A stretch of 64,000 nucleotides of DNA from Proteles cristata cristata (GCA_017311185.1 JAESUZ010000346.1:806001-870000); one strand, 5' to 3'. Shown: positions 30,400 through 42,127, counted from the first letter of the stretch. Numbers and translations: made by a program. The notes: a model not told the origin generated them from the letters alone.

Positions 30400-31880
30400 A
30401 CAAAAGAGAAAGATCTGGAAGGTCTGCTGAATGAACAGGACCAGTCACCTCCTAGGAGGAGGGGCTAGGACTGGAGTAGATACTTAAAAGAGGACTTGAG
30501 CCTGACTGCTAATGTTTTGCTTTTGTACAAAGACACAGCAGTCGTGTTTTTCTTGTGAAATTAAAATTCGACGTGCATCGAAACCCAGGATCTCCAAAAT
30601 CTGAAACTCCTTTCCTCCTCTGCACAGGGCAGCGTTCCAGAGAAAGGGGACTGAGGTCAAACAGATAATGAGATGAGAGACTACACCCCACCCCCAGCCT
30701 CATTTCCTCACCTAACACCTCATCTCAGGCAAACAACATCCTTGGAAATGAGTCCCCCTCGCTAATGACTCACTACCCTGGGTTCCTGGACAATGGCTGG
30801 GGGTATAAAGGGGACGGGAGTCCTGTGTGGACACATTATAGGTTTAAAGTCCTAAGATTGGACTCTAGTCCCCAGACTTGCCCCTAATATGTGTAAGTCA
30901 CTTCTTCTCCTTCTGCAGCAAGGACCTCACCTTTGCCTTAAGTACCCCTTAATTCCAGAGAGACCAGTGGGGCATGTGAGCGTCATTAAAATCATAATCA
31001 TCATCGTCCCGTGGCACCTAGCAGTGCCCGGCATATGGTAGGTGCTCTGGGGATGTTTGTGGAACTGAGCTGAAAATAGTTTGTAAGGAATTTCTGCGTG
31101 CTGAGCACTGGGCTACATGCTGGAGCAAGAAAGATGAACTTGAAAAAGTCCCTGACCTCATGGTAAGTCCCTTACACTCAAAGACATTTCCAGCAGTCAA
31201 AAGCCATGGCCAAGGAGAAATAAGGCGGGTGATCTTAGCTATCGGTGCCATGAACAGGACAGGAAATTATTGTCACAGCTCAGTGTGTTTCAGCAGACAG
31301 AGCAGAAATGTCTGAGTTACACGGAGTCCCGCAGAGTGGGAACTCGAGTGCCGACACCAAGTTTGATTTTGACGTGTGTATATCCACAGATCCTGCTCAG
31401 GCTTTTTCTGATGAGCCTGCTTGGTCTTGTGCTGACGATCAGGGCATGTAGCTTTGATGTAAGTTTGACCGTGAAATTTTGGACCAACCACCATACTCAG
31501 ACCTGAGCTCAGATCCTGGGTTCACCATCTCATGGCCAGGTCACTAAGGTGCCAGCGCGAGTTATTGGGGTTTCGGAGCCTCGAGAGTCATCCGTGTGAG
31601 ATTTTTAGGACTGCTTGAAGGTTGTTGTTGGATGCAAGAGAAGTACTTAATGCGCACAAGGGCTCCAGCCAACAGGAGCACTCTGGCCTCGACAGGAAAG
31701 GAAGCAAGACACCTGTACCCTCACAGAGGCTGCTCACTAAATGGTAGCCCAGGGAGGCTTTCAGGGTGTTCGGATTTAGCGTTTTCCAAGATCCTGAACA
31801 CCTTTAAGACTCGAGGCATTGTATGGCCACTCAAAGCGACTCTGAAAATTAACCTCCGTCCCCTTCAAGGGGGAAGAGAA
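30400..31880. other. Non-coding stretch with weak MIR traces
   Basis: GGCACCTAGCAGTGCCCGGC and ATGGTAGGTGCTCTGGG at 31013-31052 look like a MIR 3' end. The rest is unrecognised. No exon signature. Confidence 0.4.
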
Positions 31881-31904
31881 GGAAGATCTTGATAGTATTT
31901 TCTT

Positions 31905-32030
31905 ATCTATAATATAATTTAAAGGCCTTTGCACTTGCATTATTATCCTCATTTGCATGTGAGGAAATGGACCCTGGAAGATTAAGGGATCGATCACACA
32001 GACGGTAAGAAAGGAGCAGAAGAATTAGAC
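31905..32030 (-). repeat. MIR fragment
   Basis: TTATTATCCTCATTTGCATG then GAGGAAATGGACCCTGG and GATCACACAGACGGTAAG match antisense MIR. Confidence 0.65.
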
Positions 32031-32159
32031 AGACCCACATCTCCCCAAAGCAGGTACTCTTTGGGCCTCAGCACATGGCGAGGCAAAGAGGAGATGCAGA
32101 GAAAGGGAACTTTCAGCAAGGGCTTTCTGTGTTAGCTGGCTTAGGGTGGGGGGCGGTTG

Positions 32160-32250
32160 AATCTCCCTGATCTCAGTGTTTGCGTCTATAAAATGTGGCT
32201 ACTACTCATCCCGTCCATGTAGGTGGTTGTGGGGAATAAAGAGCTAGTTA
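32160..32250 (+). repeat. MIR fragment
   Basis: GATCTCAGTGTTTGCGTC, TATAAAATGTGGCTACTACTC and GGTGGTTGTGGGGAATAAAG match a sense MIR. Confidence 0.6.
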
Positions 32251-32441
32251 GGAATCACTTTCACAGGCCTGGTGGCCCAGACAGTGATGCTCTGTGGAAA
32301 CACAGGGACCTAAATCACGGAAGTGGGACTCTTGTCAGAAGAAAACAACTTAACGTTGCTCAGACTTTCCTTCGTGTGCACATGGGAGTGATGTACAATA
32401 CAAATTACTCTATGGCTACATTTCTGAAGATCTCATCACAC

Positions 32442-32606
32442 AAGGGCGCCTGGGTGGCTCAGTCAGTTCAGTGGCCGACTTTGGCTCAGGTCATGATCTC
32501 ATGGTTCATGAGTTTGAGCCCTACATTGGGGATGCTCTGCCCCCCCGCCCCTCCCACACTCATGCTATCTCTTTTTCTCTCAAAAATAAATAAACATTAA
32601 ACATTT
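32442..32606 (+). mobile_element. CAN SINE with internal deletion
   Basis: GGGCGCCTGGGTGGCTCAGTC head and AAAAATAAATAAACATTAAAC tail, but the segment normally reading GACAGCTCAGAGCCTGGAGCC is missing. Confidence 0.93.
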
Positions 32607-32611
32607 CTCTT

Positions 32612-32820
32612 TTTTTAAAATCTTTTTAATTATTTATTTATTTCTGAGAGAGAGAGAGAGAGGCAGCGTGAGCAGGGGAGAGAGAGGGAGACACAGAATC
32701 TGAAGCAGGCTCCAGGCTCTGAGCTGTCAGCACAGAGCCCGATGCGGGCTCGAACCCACAAACTGTCATGACCTAAGCTGAAGTCAGACGCTAACTGACT
32801 GAGCCACCCAGGCGCCCCAC
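32612..32820 (-). mobile_element. CAN SINE
   Basis: Antisense, with left tail TTATTTATTTCTGAGAGAGAG and right head ACTGAGCCACCCAGGCGCCC. Confidence 0.94.
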
Positions 32821-32856
32821 TTTAAACATTTCTTAATTAAAACAATCTCATCGCAT

Positions 32857-33066
32857 GGGGCGCCTGGGTGGCTTAGTCGGTTAAGCGTCCGACTTTCGCT
32901 TAGGTCATGATCTCGCGGTTCGTGGGTTCGAGCCCCGCGTCGGGCTCTGTGCTGACTGCCAGCTCAGAGCCTGGAGCCTGTTTCAGTCTGTGACTCCCTC
33001 TCTCTCTGACCCTCCCCTGCTCACGCTGTCTCTCTCTCTCTCCTAGAAATAAATAATAAAAAAAAA
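32857..33066 (+). mobile_element. CAN SINE (young subfamily), very intact
   Basis: GGGGCGCCTGGGTGGCTTAG head, CTCCTAGAAATAAATAATAA tail. Perfect 16-bp target-site duplication AACAATCTCATCGCAT at 32841-32856 and 33067-33082, pointing to a recent insertion. Confidence 0.97.
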
Positions 33067-33089
33067 AACAATCTCATCGCATAAGAATG

Positions 33090-34735
33090 AGGTGCTAAGT
33101 TGGTATGTCTGCACAGATGTCCACGTGACATTGGCATGGTGCTTAGCAGGTGTCAAGGTAGGGTTGATTAAGAGATCTGGTGGGCAGGTGAAACCGGGAT
33201 TGGAACCAGGCGCCTGGTGGATCGCTGCCTGGCTGCCTTCTCGACCATTCTGCTTCCCATCCTGCCGAGACTAGAGGAGTGTCTTGGTCGACTTGACCCC
33301 GGGGACTCAGTGTCTGGGGATCCCTGCCTCACACTTCCCCCTTGAAACACTTGAGACTATGTGAGTGTTTAGAAGAATTGGAGCTGACTGCAGATGGGGG
33401 ATGTGGCCAGATCCCTTTAGCTCTGTTCCTCTCTAGAAGAGGGCTGCGGTGGCCTGGGGTGCCCACCTGTTCCTGGAGGGCTGATGGTGCAGACAAACTG
33501 ACAACCAGGTCAGCTGCACAGAGCTGGGAAACAGGCCCAGCCAGGCTGCCTCCAGCAATGAGAGAATGTTCTAGAAACCAGGGCAAGGCTGCTAGTGCCT
33601 TGGAATGTGGGCAGCCCTCTGCCAAATGGCAGGTCCCGCGCTCCCTGTGAGGTTGCTAACTGCTGGCCTTGGGGCTGGGATCATCATGGAGCCAGAGGGG
33701 CACCGGGGAGGTGGACGTGCCACAGCCTTCTTTCTGGGACAGTTGTCCTGTGTGGCCCCTCCCACGCCCACCGGCTGGGTTTCCCCTGGCCTTCCCTGCA
33801 CCTCTCTGAGGACGGTCCTTCTGGGAGTCCCCCTCACCCCCTGTGGAGTAACTTGGCTCTCTGGTCATGGCCCTCAGGGTGCTTTGCATGAGTACCAAGT
33901 GCCCCGGAACGCCCTGGCCAGTGTAAGCCACTGCTCTGTTGGCGGATGGAAGTACCTCATGTGAATCAGTTGTTTCTTCCCCAGGGTCTGAGCACGGCCT
34001 GACCCCCATCTGAAGCCATCCCATAGCCTGGGTAGCGCTTTGTATTTCTTTGTCCACTTGGAGTTCGGATCACCTCTGCTGCTTAAAGCCATGGAATTGT
34101 AGATAAATCCTCTAAAGTCTGATCCAGGCTCACTCTGCCCATCTTTAAAATGGGATGACAAACATACCTCCTAAAACCGACGCAGAGTCACAACTCCGAT
34201 GATGGTGTTCGACACAGGGATGTGGTGTATAGGTCGGGGGTGAAATCAGAGTTAGGGGCCGCCCCCCGGGAGCCCGATGAACGATAGAATTAGTTTGAAT
34301 TGACCTTATTAACTGTGCATGTCCCAGAATTGCTGTAGAGTTAACGCAGATTAAGTGCTTGGCATTTACCACAGTTCATCAATTCTGAGATGGACTCGAT
34401 TTGTTATCGACATTTTAACACAGTGGATGTGAGGGCTCATCAACAGGCAGAGTATTTATCTCTTTTTGTATCCATAAGATAATGACATGTCTTATGTTGA
34501 ATGGCACCTTTGGTTACAAGAAATACACTGTTTGGCTGGTGTTGTTGAGCCGTCTGTCACCTGCTGGTACCACTTGGCTCAGATGAGTTGCGATGCCCCC
34601 TTCCTCTGTGTCCTCGGTTCTCCTCATGACTATAGCATGTGTTACGTGACATTTTCTGCTCACTGAATTGCTCTTCATTTGCTGTGCTCCTGTGAGGTCC
34701 TGCCCGGTGCTGGGGACCTGACATCAACCAGGATG
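33090..34735. other. Non-coding stretch with MIR traces
   Basis: A MIR-like core is at 34110-34160 (GGCTCACTCTGCCCATC, TTTAAAATGGGATGAC). The long frames at 33342-33964 overlap in several phases and have no domain. Confidence 0.45.
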
Positions 34736-34739
34736 TCAG

Positions 34740-34910
34740 TAAAACGTGCCATTTATTGAGCACTTACAAGGCGTGAGGCATTTGCCAGAGGCTGTACGTA
34801 TATATTCCCATTTAATCTTCATAATAGTCCTCAGAGGTAGTGTTCTCATTACCCCAATTTATAGGTTAAACTGAGGCACAAAGAGCATAAGGAGCTTATT
34901 CAAGGCCTTT
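34740..34910 (-). repeat. MIR SINE
   Basis: CCATTTATTGAGCACTTACAAG, CATTTAATCTTCATAATAGTCC and GGTTAAACTGAGGCACAAAG form an almost full antisense MIR. Confidence 0.8.
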
Positions 34911-34949
34911 TTCTTATAATGTCCTTGGGGCATCTTTAAAGACAAGTTT

Positions 34950-35178
34950 TTATTTTATTTTATTATTATTTTTTAAATGTTTATTTATTTTTGAGAGAGA
35001 GAGAAAATTCATGAGCAGGGAAAGGGCAGGGAAAGGGAATCGGAGGATCCGAAGCGGGCTCGAGGTGGGCTCGGCGCTGACAGCACAGAACCCGATGTAG
35101 GGCTTGAACTCAGAAACCATGAGATCATGACCTGAGCCGAAGTCGGGTGATTGACCAACTGAGCCACCTAGACTCGCC
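34950..35178 (-). mobile_element. CAN SINE, diverged
   Basis: ATGTTTATTTATTTTTGAGAG left; AACTGAGCCACCTAGACTCG right. AAAGACAAGTTTTT and AAAGACAGTTTTTT flank it. Confidence 0.92.
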
Positions 35179-35194
35179 AAAGACAGTTTTTTTT

Positions 35195-36555
35195 TTAAAA
35201 ATAGCTCTCTCCAGATCCCATAAAGTTCATCCTTTAAAATGTATACTTCATTGACTTAGTATATTCACAAGACTGCATACCCTTCGGCATTGTCTAATTA
35301 CAGAACATTTTCTCATCCCATAAGGAACTCGTGTATCCATTAGCAATGATCCCCATTCCTCCCCGCAGCCTCTGGGGCACACTGATCTACTTCCTATTTG
35401 CTTATTCTGGATGGTTCATATATTTGGAATCACATGATACATGATCTTTTGTGTCTGGTTTGTTTCCCTCAGCAAAATTATCTTCCAGGTTCATTCATGT
35501 TGTAGCAGAGGTCAATACTTCATTCCTTTTCAAGGCTGAGTAATATTCTATTGATGGATAGACCACATGTTGTTTATCCGTTGGTCAGTTGATAGACATT
35601 TGGGTCACTTCTCTCTTTTGACGATTTTTGACTTATGCTGCGATGAATATTTGTGTACACGTGTCTTCATTTCTCTTGGGCATACATCTAGCAGTAGAAT
35701 TGCTGGGTCATATGGTGACTCTGTATTTCACTCTTTAAGGAAGTGCCAGACTGTTTCCAAGGTGGCTGCACCAGCTTTACATTTCCACCAGAGATGCCTA
35801 GAAGATTCCAATTTCTCCATATCCTTGGCAAGCCTGGTATTTGTCTGTCTTTTTATTTTATTTTTTTAAGTTTGTTTATTTTGAGAGACACAGACAGAGC
35901 ACGAGCAGAAGAAGGGGCAGAGAGAGAGAGAGAGGGGGGGGGCAAGAGAGAAACCCAAGCAGGCTCCACACTGGCAGCACGAAGCCCATTGCAGGGCTTG
36001 AACCCAAGAACCATGAGATCATGACTTGAGCTGCAGTTTAACACTTAACCAACTGAGCCACCGAGGCTCCCCACCCCTTTCTGTCTTTTTAAGTTGTCGC
36101 TGTCTAGTGGTGTGCAGTGCTATCTTATTGTAGTTTTGATTTGCATTTTCCTAATGACTAATTGAGCATCTTTTTATGGGCTTATTGGCCATTTGTCTAT
36201 CTTCTTTGGAGAAAAATCTATTCAAATCCTTTGTCCTGTTTTTATTGGGTTGTTTATATTTTTATTGTTGAGTTGTAAGACTTCTTTATATTCTGGATAC
36301 TGGTCCCTTATGCCATGTATGATTTATAGATATTTTCTCTCATTCTGTGGGTTCTTTTCACTTTCTTGATAGGTCCAAAAATGATTCCCAGAGTGGCTGT
36401 ATCATTTTGCATTCCCCTCAGCAATGTATATTTGTGTACTTTTTCTTTATCTTTATTTACCAGTTTCAAACTAATAAGGTGACTTCCTAGTATATTCCAA
36501 GAGAGATTCAATGTGTTCTTTTTTCCTTTCCCCTTAGTGTCACAAATTCATGCCT
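35195..36555 (-). mobile_element. Old L1, antisense, interrupted by a SINE
   Basis: Antisense ancient L1 landmarks: GGCTGAGTAATATTCTATTG, ATTGCTGGGTCATATGGTGA, GTAGTTTTGATTTGCATTTTCC, GGCCATTTGTCTATCTTC and TTCTGTGGGTTCTTTTCAC. A SINE occupies 35850-36072. Frames are broken throughout; it is a dead copy. Confidence 0.85.
35850..36072 (-). mobile_element. CAN SINE nested in L1
   Basis: Left tail TTAAGTTTGTTTATTTTGAG, right head AACTGAGCCACCGAGGCTCC. TCTGTCTTTTTA repeats on both sides. Confidence 0.92.
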
Positions 36556-36561
36556 TTGATT

Positions 36562-36781
36562 TTAGTTATTATTATTTTTAATTTTTTAATGTTTATTTTT
36601 GAGAGAGAGAGTACAAGTGAGGAGGGAGGGTCAGAGAGAGAGGGGGACACAGAGTCGGAAGCAGGCTTCAGGCTCTGAGCTGTCAGTACAGAGCCCAACA
36701 CGGGACTTGAACTCGTGAACTGTGAGATCATGACCTGAGCTGAAGTCGGAGACTTAATTGACTGAGCCACCCAGGCGCCCC
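36562..36781 (-). mobile_element. CAN SINE
   Basis: AATGTTTATTTTTGAGAGAG left and GACTGAGCCACCCAGGCGCC right; standard antisense copy. Confidence 0.94.
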
Positions 36782-36784
36782 TGA

Positions 36785-37320
36785 ATTTAATTTAATTTGA
36801 GGCGTTTCAGTATACTGAAATTAATTTTCCTGTTGGTGCTCACATTTTCCTGTCTCTGGTGAATGGGAACCTTTCCAAATTTGCTTCTGAGTCCTAAGCT
36901 GACACGGCTCAATAGTCTTTCATGGCTGCCTTGCCCTTTCTTGTTTCACAGAATGTTCCAGAATTATCTCATTCATTTCCTGCCGAAGACCTAGAATCAG
37001 CTATTTCTGGTGTCATTAAATGAGAAACAGTATTCAGAGACCATAGGCTGGATATTGGGGATGCTCATTTATACTGTTTAGATATTGTTTCTGGGTCCTT
37101 TCAGTAGATCTAGAATTATCAGAGTTTTTAAAAATCCAAAGAATTTTTTTAAAGGATAAAATATATCATGAGTTTATACTGATGCTTCTAATCTTAATTC
37201 AAGCTGTATTTGACCTTTTTAAACTCAGATCTCCATCATTTATCCTACACCAAAATCCTGACTCCCGATGGCAGGGGAAGAGATAAAACCGGCTGAGAAG
37301 TTGAGAAGTGAAATGCTAAC
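36785..37320. other. AT-rich non-coding stretch, unrecognised
   Basis: No element or gene could be recognised. It may be diverged interspersed repeat DNA. Confidence 0.4.
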
Positions 37321-37332
37321 AAAAAATAGCTG

Positions 37333-37546
37333 AGGGGCGCCTGGGCGGCTCAGTCGGTTAAATGTCCGACTTGGGCTCAGGTCATGATCTTGCAGTTCAT
37401 GAGTTCGAGCTCCATGTTGGACTCTGTGCTGACAGCTCAGAGCCTGGAGTCTGCTTCAGGTTCTGTGTCTCCCTCTCTCTCTGCTCCTCCCCTGCTCAAC
37501 ATTCTCTCCCCCTCTCTTTCTCTCTCAAAAAATAAATAAAAGCATT
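37333..37546 (+). mobile_element. CAN SINE
   Basis: GGGCGCCTGGGCGGCTCAGTC head. Perfect 12-bp target-site duplication AAAAATAGCTGA at 37321-37332 and 37547-37558. Confidence 0.96.
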
Positions 37547-37558
37547 AAAAATAGCTGA

Positions 37559-37715
37559 TGTTTATTGAATGATAATTATATACCAGGCCATAGCCAATAC
37601 ACACAATCAGCCAGGAACTCTGTCATTATTACACAAGGGAATTCTGAGGCTCAGAAAGGCTGAGGAAACTGCCCAAGGTCACACAGCTAGTTCAGGGCAA
37701 AGTCAGGATTGAGAC
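37559..37715 (-). repeat. MIR SINE
   Basis: TTTATTGAATGATAATTATATACC, ending in GGAAACTGCCCAAGGTCACAC and AGTCAGGATTGAGACTCAGG: a good antisense MIR that abuts the SINE. Confidence 0.8.
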
Positions 37716-38404
37716 TCAGGAGGGGTGGCTCCGGGGTGAGACCCTCCACACTCCCCTCCTTAACCACCTCCCCTTGCTTTCAACAGTGGCCTGTGGAAGG
37801 CAACCAGGGCCCTGGAGAGAAGCCATTATAGAGCTATGAAATTGAGTGATCGCTTCTGCAGGGTTCTGGGGAGACCAGGAAGCTTTGTGTAATGTTCTGG
37901 GTTCAGGGGACACAGTCAAGGCCACGACAATGACAGGCGAGGCCTGCACGCCTGATGCCCCGTGGATCATGTTAAATCTCAGAAAGATAAGCCAACTTCC
38001 TCCTTCACTGCCTCAGCACTAGGGCCTTTTGGGTAACTGGCTTGTGTTAGTTCTGCCCCCTTTGAGCTTGACCTTGAGTGTGAAAGGGAGTAAAAATGCC
38101 GCCATATCCCACAGAGTGACACTGAGGGGAGGGGATTCCCAGGAAAGAGTCCTGCGGTCAGCACAGCCTGGGTGACCGGCCACAATGGCCGCCGGGGAGT
38201 GCGAGGCACCCCTTCTGCAGCCGTTCTGGGTTGTTCCTGGCTTACTCCCCTCTACTGACAAGTGAGGAAAGGAGGCTGGAGACAAAGAGATTGTCCTGAG
38301 CTAAAGCAGCTGTGAAGTGGTAGAACCTGGCCATGACCCCAAGGCTTTGACTCCCAGCCCGGGCTCTTCCCTCAACATTTTGCAGTCTGTGAACATGGGG
38401 TCGT

Positions 38405-38825
38405 TTCACCAGTGGTGGCTGTCGCTGTAACAAAGCGCCACACCCAGAATGACCTCAACAACAGAAATGTCTTGTCCCACAGTCTGGAGGCTGGAAATCT
38501 AAGTTCAAGGTGTTGGCGGAACAGATATGGAGAGAGAGTCTGTTTCAGGCCTCATCCCTCCAGGCCTCCGGAAGCCTCGGTGTCCCTTGGATTGTCGATG
38601 ACATTCTCCCTTTGCAACATCTTCCCTCTGTGTATATCTGAGTCCAAATTTCTCCCTTTAAGAAAGACAAAGGTCATGCTGGATCCAGGCCCACCCTAAT
38701 GACCTCATTTTACCTTGATTTCCTCTGTAAAGACCTTATCTCAAAATCAGGTCATATTCTGAGGTACTTACTGGGTTAGGATTTCAACAGATGAATTTGG
38801 GAGGGACCCATCAATCCATGACACT
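38405..38825 (-). mobile_element. MLT1-like solitary LTR
   Basis: Antisense MaLR landmarks: GTCGCTGTAACAAAGCGCCA, AACAACAGAAATGTCTTG, CCAGGCCCACCCTAATGACC, CTTATCTCAAAATCAGGTC and TTAGGATTTCAACAGATG. Confidence 0.85.
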
Positions 38826-38915
38826 GAGGATGCGGGACTGTCCCTTACACAGCACCTGTGTGCTGGGCGAACCTCAGGCTCTGGAAAGCGGCTTGGCATT
38901 TTCCTCTTCCTCCTG

Positions 38916-38939
38916 TGTGTACACACATGTGTGTACACA
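38916..38939. repeat. Perfect 24-bp palindrome of TG/CA
   Basis: TGTGTACACACA followed immediately by TGTGTGTACACA; the whole 24 bases equal their reverse complement. Lies in a TG/CA-rich patch. Confidence 0.95.
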
Positions 38940-39700
38940 TGCACGCGCACACCCTCTCTGCTTTGTCTGCTTTGTCTCCCCCATCTGATCATGAGCTGCT
39001 CTGGTGGCAGGGACCACATCTTGGTTAAACTCGTCCCTTCCTCCCAAACCGTGCTTTGCAGATTAAAAATTCTCCACACAGTAGAGGAACGTATTCTAGG
39101 CCTTTATGTTCAGAAAGCTCAACTGCTCACCTGTGTTCCCTCCCTTCCCTCTTTTTCATCTTTAAAAATAATTTGCAGCTACCCTAATCAAAATTAGTTC
39201 AGGGCGCAAATCACTGATGGACGCTAAAACCTCTGGGTGAAATTGTTAGGAAATGTGATACTTATACACACTCAGAGTCTACAGACTACTTATGATTACA
39301 AAAGGAGACGAGAGATTTCTTTTTTAACTAATTGAATAGTTAATTTTTAAAAGTTACACCCAAGTTAGTAAGCATGTAGTGCAACAACGATTTTGGGAGT
39401 AGATTCCTTAAAGCCCCTCACCCATTTAGCCCCATCCCACAACCCCTCCAGGAACCCTCTGTTCTCTGTATTTAAGAGTGTCTGCTATTTTGTCCCCTTC
39501 CCTGTTTTTATATTAATTTTGCTTCCCTTCCCTTATGTTCATTTGTTTTGTATCTTAAAGTCCTCATAGGAGTGAAGTCATGTGATATTTGTCTTTCTCT
39601 GACTGATTAATTTCTCTTAGCATAATACCCTCTAGTTTCATCCACGTAGTTGCAAATGGCAAGATTTCATTCTTTTTGATTGCAAGTAATATCCATTGTG

Positions 39701-39988
39701 GCATATATATATATATACACACACACACATATATGTGTGTATATGTGTATATATGTATATATACATATATGTGTGTGTATATGTGTATATATGTATATAT
39801 ACACATTTATGTGTGTATATGTGTATATATGTGTATATATGTATATATACATATATGTGTGTGTATATACGTATATGTGTGTGTATGTGTATATATGTAT
39901 ATATACATATATGTGTGTGTATGTGCATATATGCATATATATACATATATATGTGTGTATATATGTATATATAATGTATATATATATA
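39701..39988 (+). repeat. Expanded (TATATG/TGTGTATA)n microsatellite in L1
   Basis: About 288 bp of alternating purine-pyrimidine sequence. It sits where L1 normally has a short GTGTATATATACCAC-type segment, so it probably grew from that seed. Several nonsense frames rich in Tyr and Ile cross it. Confidence 0.95.
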
Positions 39989-40173
39989 CCACATCTTCTT
40001 CATCCATTCATCCATCAGTAGACATCTGGGCTCTTTCCACACTTTAGCTCTTGTTGATAGCACTGCTGTAAACATTGGGCTGCATGTGCCTCTTTGAAAC
40101 AGCACACCTGTGTCCCTTGGATAAATACCTAGTAGTGCAATTACTGGGCTGTAGGGTAGTTCTATTTTTAATT

Positions 40174-40390
40174 ATTTAAAAAAAATTTTTTTAATGTTTG
40201 TTTATTTTTGAGAGAGAGAGACAGACAGAGCATGAGTGAGGGAGGGGCAGAGAGAGAGGGAGGCAGAATCCAAAGCAGGTTCCAGGCTCTGAGCTGTCAG
40301 CACAGAGCCTGATGCAGGGCTCGAACCCACAAACTGTGAGATCATGACCTGAGCTGAAGTCGGACCGACTGAGCCACCCAGGAGCCCCAA
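40174..40390 (-). mobile_element. CAN SINE nested in the L1
   Basis: AATGTTTGTTTATTTTTGAG left, ACTGAGCCACCCAGGAGCCC right. Perfect 14-bp duplication TTCTATTTTTAATT at 40160-40173 and 40391-40404. Confidence 0.96.
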
Positions 40391-40704
40391 TTCTATTTTT
40401 AATTTTTTGAGGAACCTCCATATTGTTTTCCAGAGTGGCTGCACCCGTTTGCATTCCTGCCAGCCGTGCAAAGGAGATTCTCTTTCTCTGCATCCTTGCC
40501 AACATCTGTTGTTGCCTGAGTTGTTTTTGTTAGCCATTCTGATGGGCATGAGGTGGTATCTCATTGTGGTTTTGATTTGTATTTCCCTGATGATGAGTGA
40601 TGTTGAGCATTTTTTTCATGTGTCAGTTGGCCATCTGGATGTCTTCTTTGGAGAAGTATCTATGCATGGGAGACCAGAGACTTCTTAATAATTAAAAAGA
40701 AAAT

Positions 40705-40935
40705 GGGGTGCCTGGGTGGCTCAGTCCATTAAGCATCCGACTCGTAATTTCAGGTCATGAAATCTCACATCATGATCTCAGGTCTCAGGTTGTGATCTCA
40801 CAGTTCGTGGGATCAAGCCCTGCCCTAGGCTCCTGCTGTCTGGGCTGGTTCTGGACTCCTCTCTCTCTCTGCTCCTCCCCTTGCTTGCGCTCTCTCTCCC
40901 TTTTTCTCTCCTTCTTTCAAAATAAACATTTTGGA
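40705..40935 (+). mobile_element. CAN SINE, diverged with internal duplication
   Basis: GGGGTGCCTGGGTGGCTCAG head. The ATCTCA...TCATGATCTCAGG region is repeated three times, which lengthens this copy. Confidence 0.92.
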
Positions 40936-41210
40936 AAAATCTGTTTAAAATAAAAGAGAGAAAAACTATAATTACCTCAATCAGTGATCATAGTTACCGT
41001 CAGCAGGAAGATGGGACGGACAGACACCACCAGCCCCTATCGGACGTAGTGGAAAGGATGCAGCATCATTCATGCTGCATATGTGTAAAGCATTTTCAAC
41101 TCGAATCTGATAAGGAAGAATCAATCAGACATATCTAGATAAGGGAGGACTCTACAAAACAGTGATCCCATAATCTTCAAAAATGCCAATATCATTTGGT
41201 TAGGTTAAGG

Positions 41211-41443
41211 GGGGCACCTGGGTGGCTCAGTTGGTTAAGTGTCTGACTTTGGCTCAGGTCATGATCGCATGACTCATGAGTTTAAACTCTGTGTTGAGCT
41301 CTGTGCTGACAGCTCAGAGCCTGGAGCCTCCTTCGGATTATGTGTCTCCCTCCCTCCCTCTCTCTCTCTCTCTCTGCCTGTCCCCTGCTCATTCTCTGTC
41401 TCTCTCTCTCTCTCTCTTTCTCTCTCAAAAATAAATAAAAACA
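41211..41443 (+). mobile_element. CAN SINE, host of a nested SINE
   Basis: GGGCACCTGGGTGGCTCAGTTGG head; its tail AAATAAATAAAAACA is followed at once by another SINE head. AGGTTAAGG at 41202-41210 and 41693-41701 flanks the pair. Confidence 0.93.
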
Positions 41444-41692
41444 GAGGTGCCTGGGTGGCTTAGTCGGTTAAGCGTCCGGCTTTCACTTAGGTCATGATCT
41501 CGCGGTTCGTGGGTTTGAGCCCCGCATGGGGCTCTGTGCTGACTGCCAGCTCAGAGCCTGGAGCCTGTTTCAGTCTGTGACTCCCTCTCTCTCTGACCCT
41601 CCCTGCTCACGCTGTCTCTCTCTCTCTCTCTCTCCTAGAAATAAATAAAATTAAAAATAAATAAAAAATTAACATTAAAAAAAAAAAAAGGA
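41444..41692 (+). mobile_element. CAN SINE (young subfamily) inserted in a SINE tail
   Basis: GAGGTGCCTGGGTGGCTTAGTC head and CTCCTAGAAATAAATAAAATT tail. The remaining AACATTAAAA belongs to the older SINE, so the target was its A-rich tail. Confidence 0.93.
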
Positions 41693-41899
41693 AGGTTAAG
41701 GAATTGTTCCAGAGGAGATCGAAGACACATGACAAACAAATGCAGTGTGAAATGCTGGTTTGCATCCTGGATTCGGAGAAAGTTGCTCTGAGGGACGTTA
41801 TTGGGGAAAATTGAATATGGAATGCATACTAGATACTGTAAAAATGTTAACTTTCCTGAATTTCATAATTGTAACTATTATGTAAAAGAATGGACTTGT

Positions 41900-42108
41900 T
41901 CTTTTTTTAAAAGTTTATTTATTTATTTTGAGAGAGAGAGAGCAAGAGAGCGAGAGAGCACGTGAGAGAGAGAGAGAGAGAGAGAGAATCCCAAGCAGGC
42001 TTTTTGCTGTCAGCACAGAGCATGATGCCAAGAACTCTGAGATCATGACCTGAGCTGAAACCAAGAGTCAGACGCTCAACCAACTGAGTCACCCAGGCGC
42101 CCCTTATT
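41900..42108 (-). mobile_element. CAN SINE
   Basis: AAAGTTTATTTATTTATTTTG left with an expanded GA tract, CAACTGAGTCACCCAGGCGCC right. Confidence 0.93.
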
Positions 42109-42127
42109 CTTAAAAAATATATACTGA

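Larger units (their letters stand above)
39322..40668 (-). mobile_element. 5'-truncated L1 with target-site duplications
   Basis: Antisense carnivore L1 3' portion. The left end carries 3'-UTR-like sequence (AGCCCCTCACCCATTTAGCC). Landmarks AATTTCTCTTAGCATAATACC, GCACTGCTGTAAACATTGG and TGAGGTGGTATCTCATTGTGG identify the end of ORF2. Imperfect 18-bp duplications flank it: GGAGACGAGAGATTTCTT (39304-39321) and GGAGACCAGAGACTTCTT (40669-40686). It contains an AT-rich microsatellite and a nested SINE. Confidence 0.9.

Noticed and set aside
39564..40105. Tyr/Ile/His-rich repeated proteins on both strands
   Set aside because: They are translations of the TATATG/TGTGTATA microsatellite within an L1.
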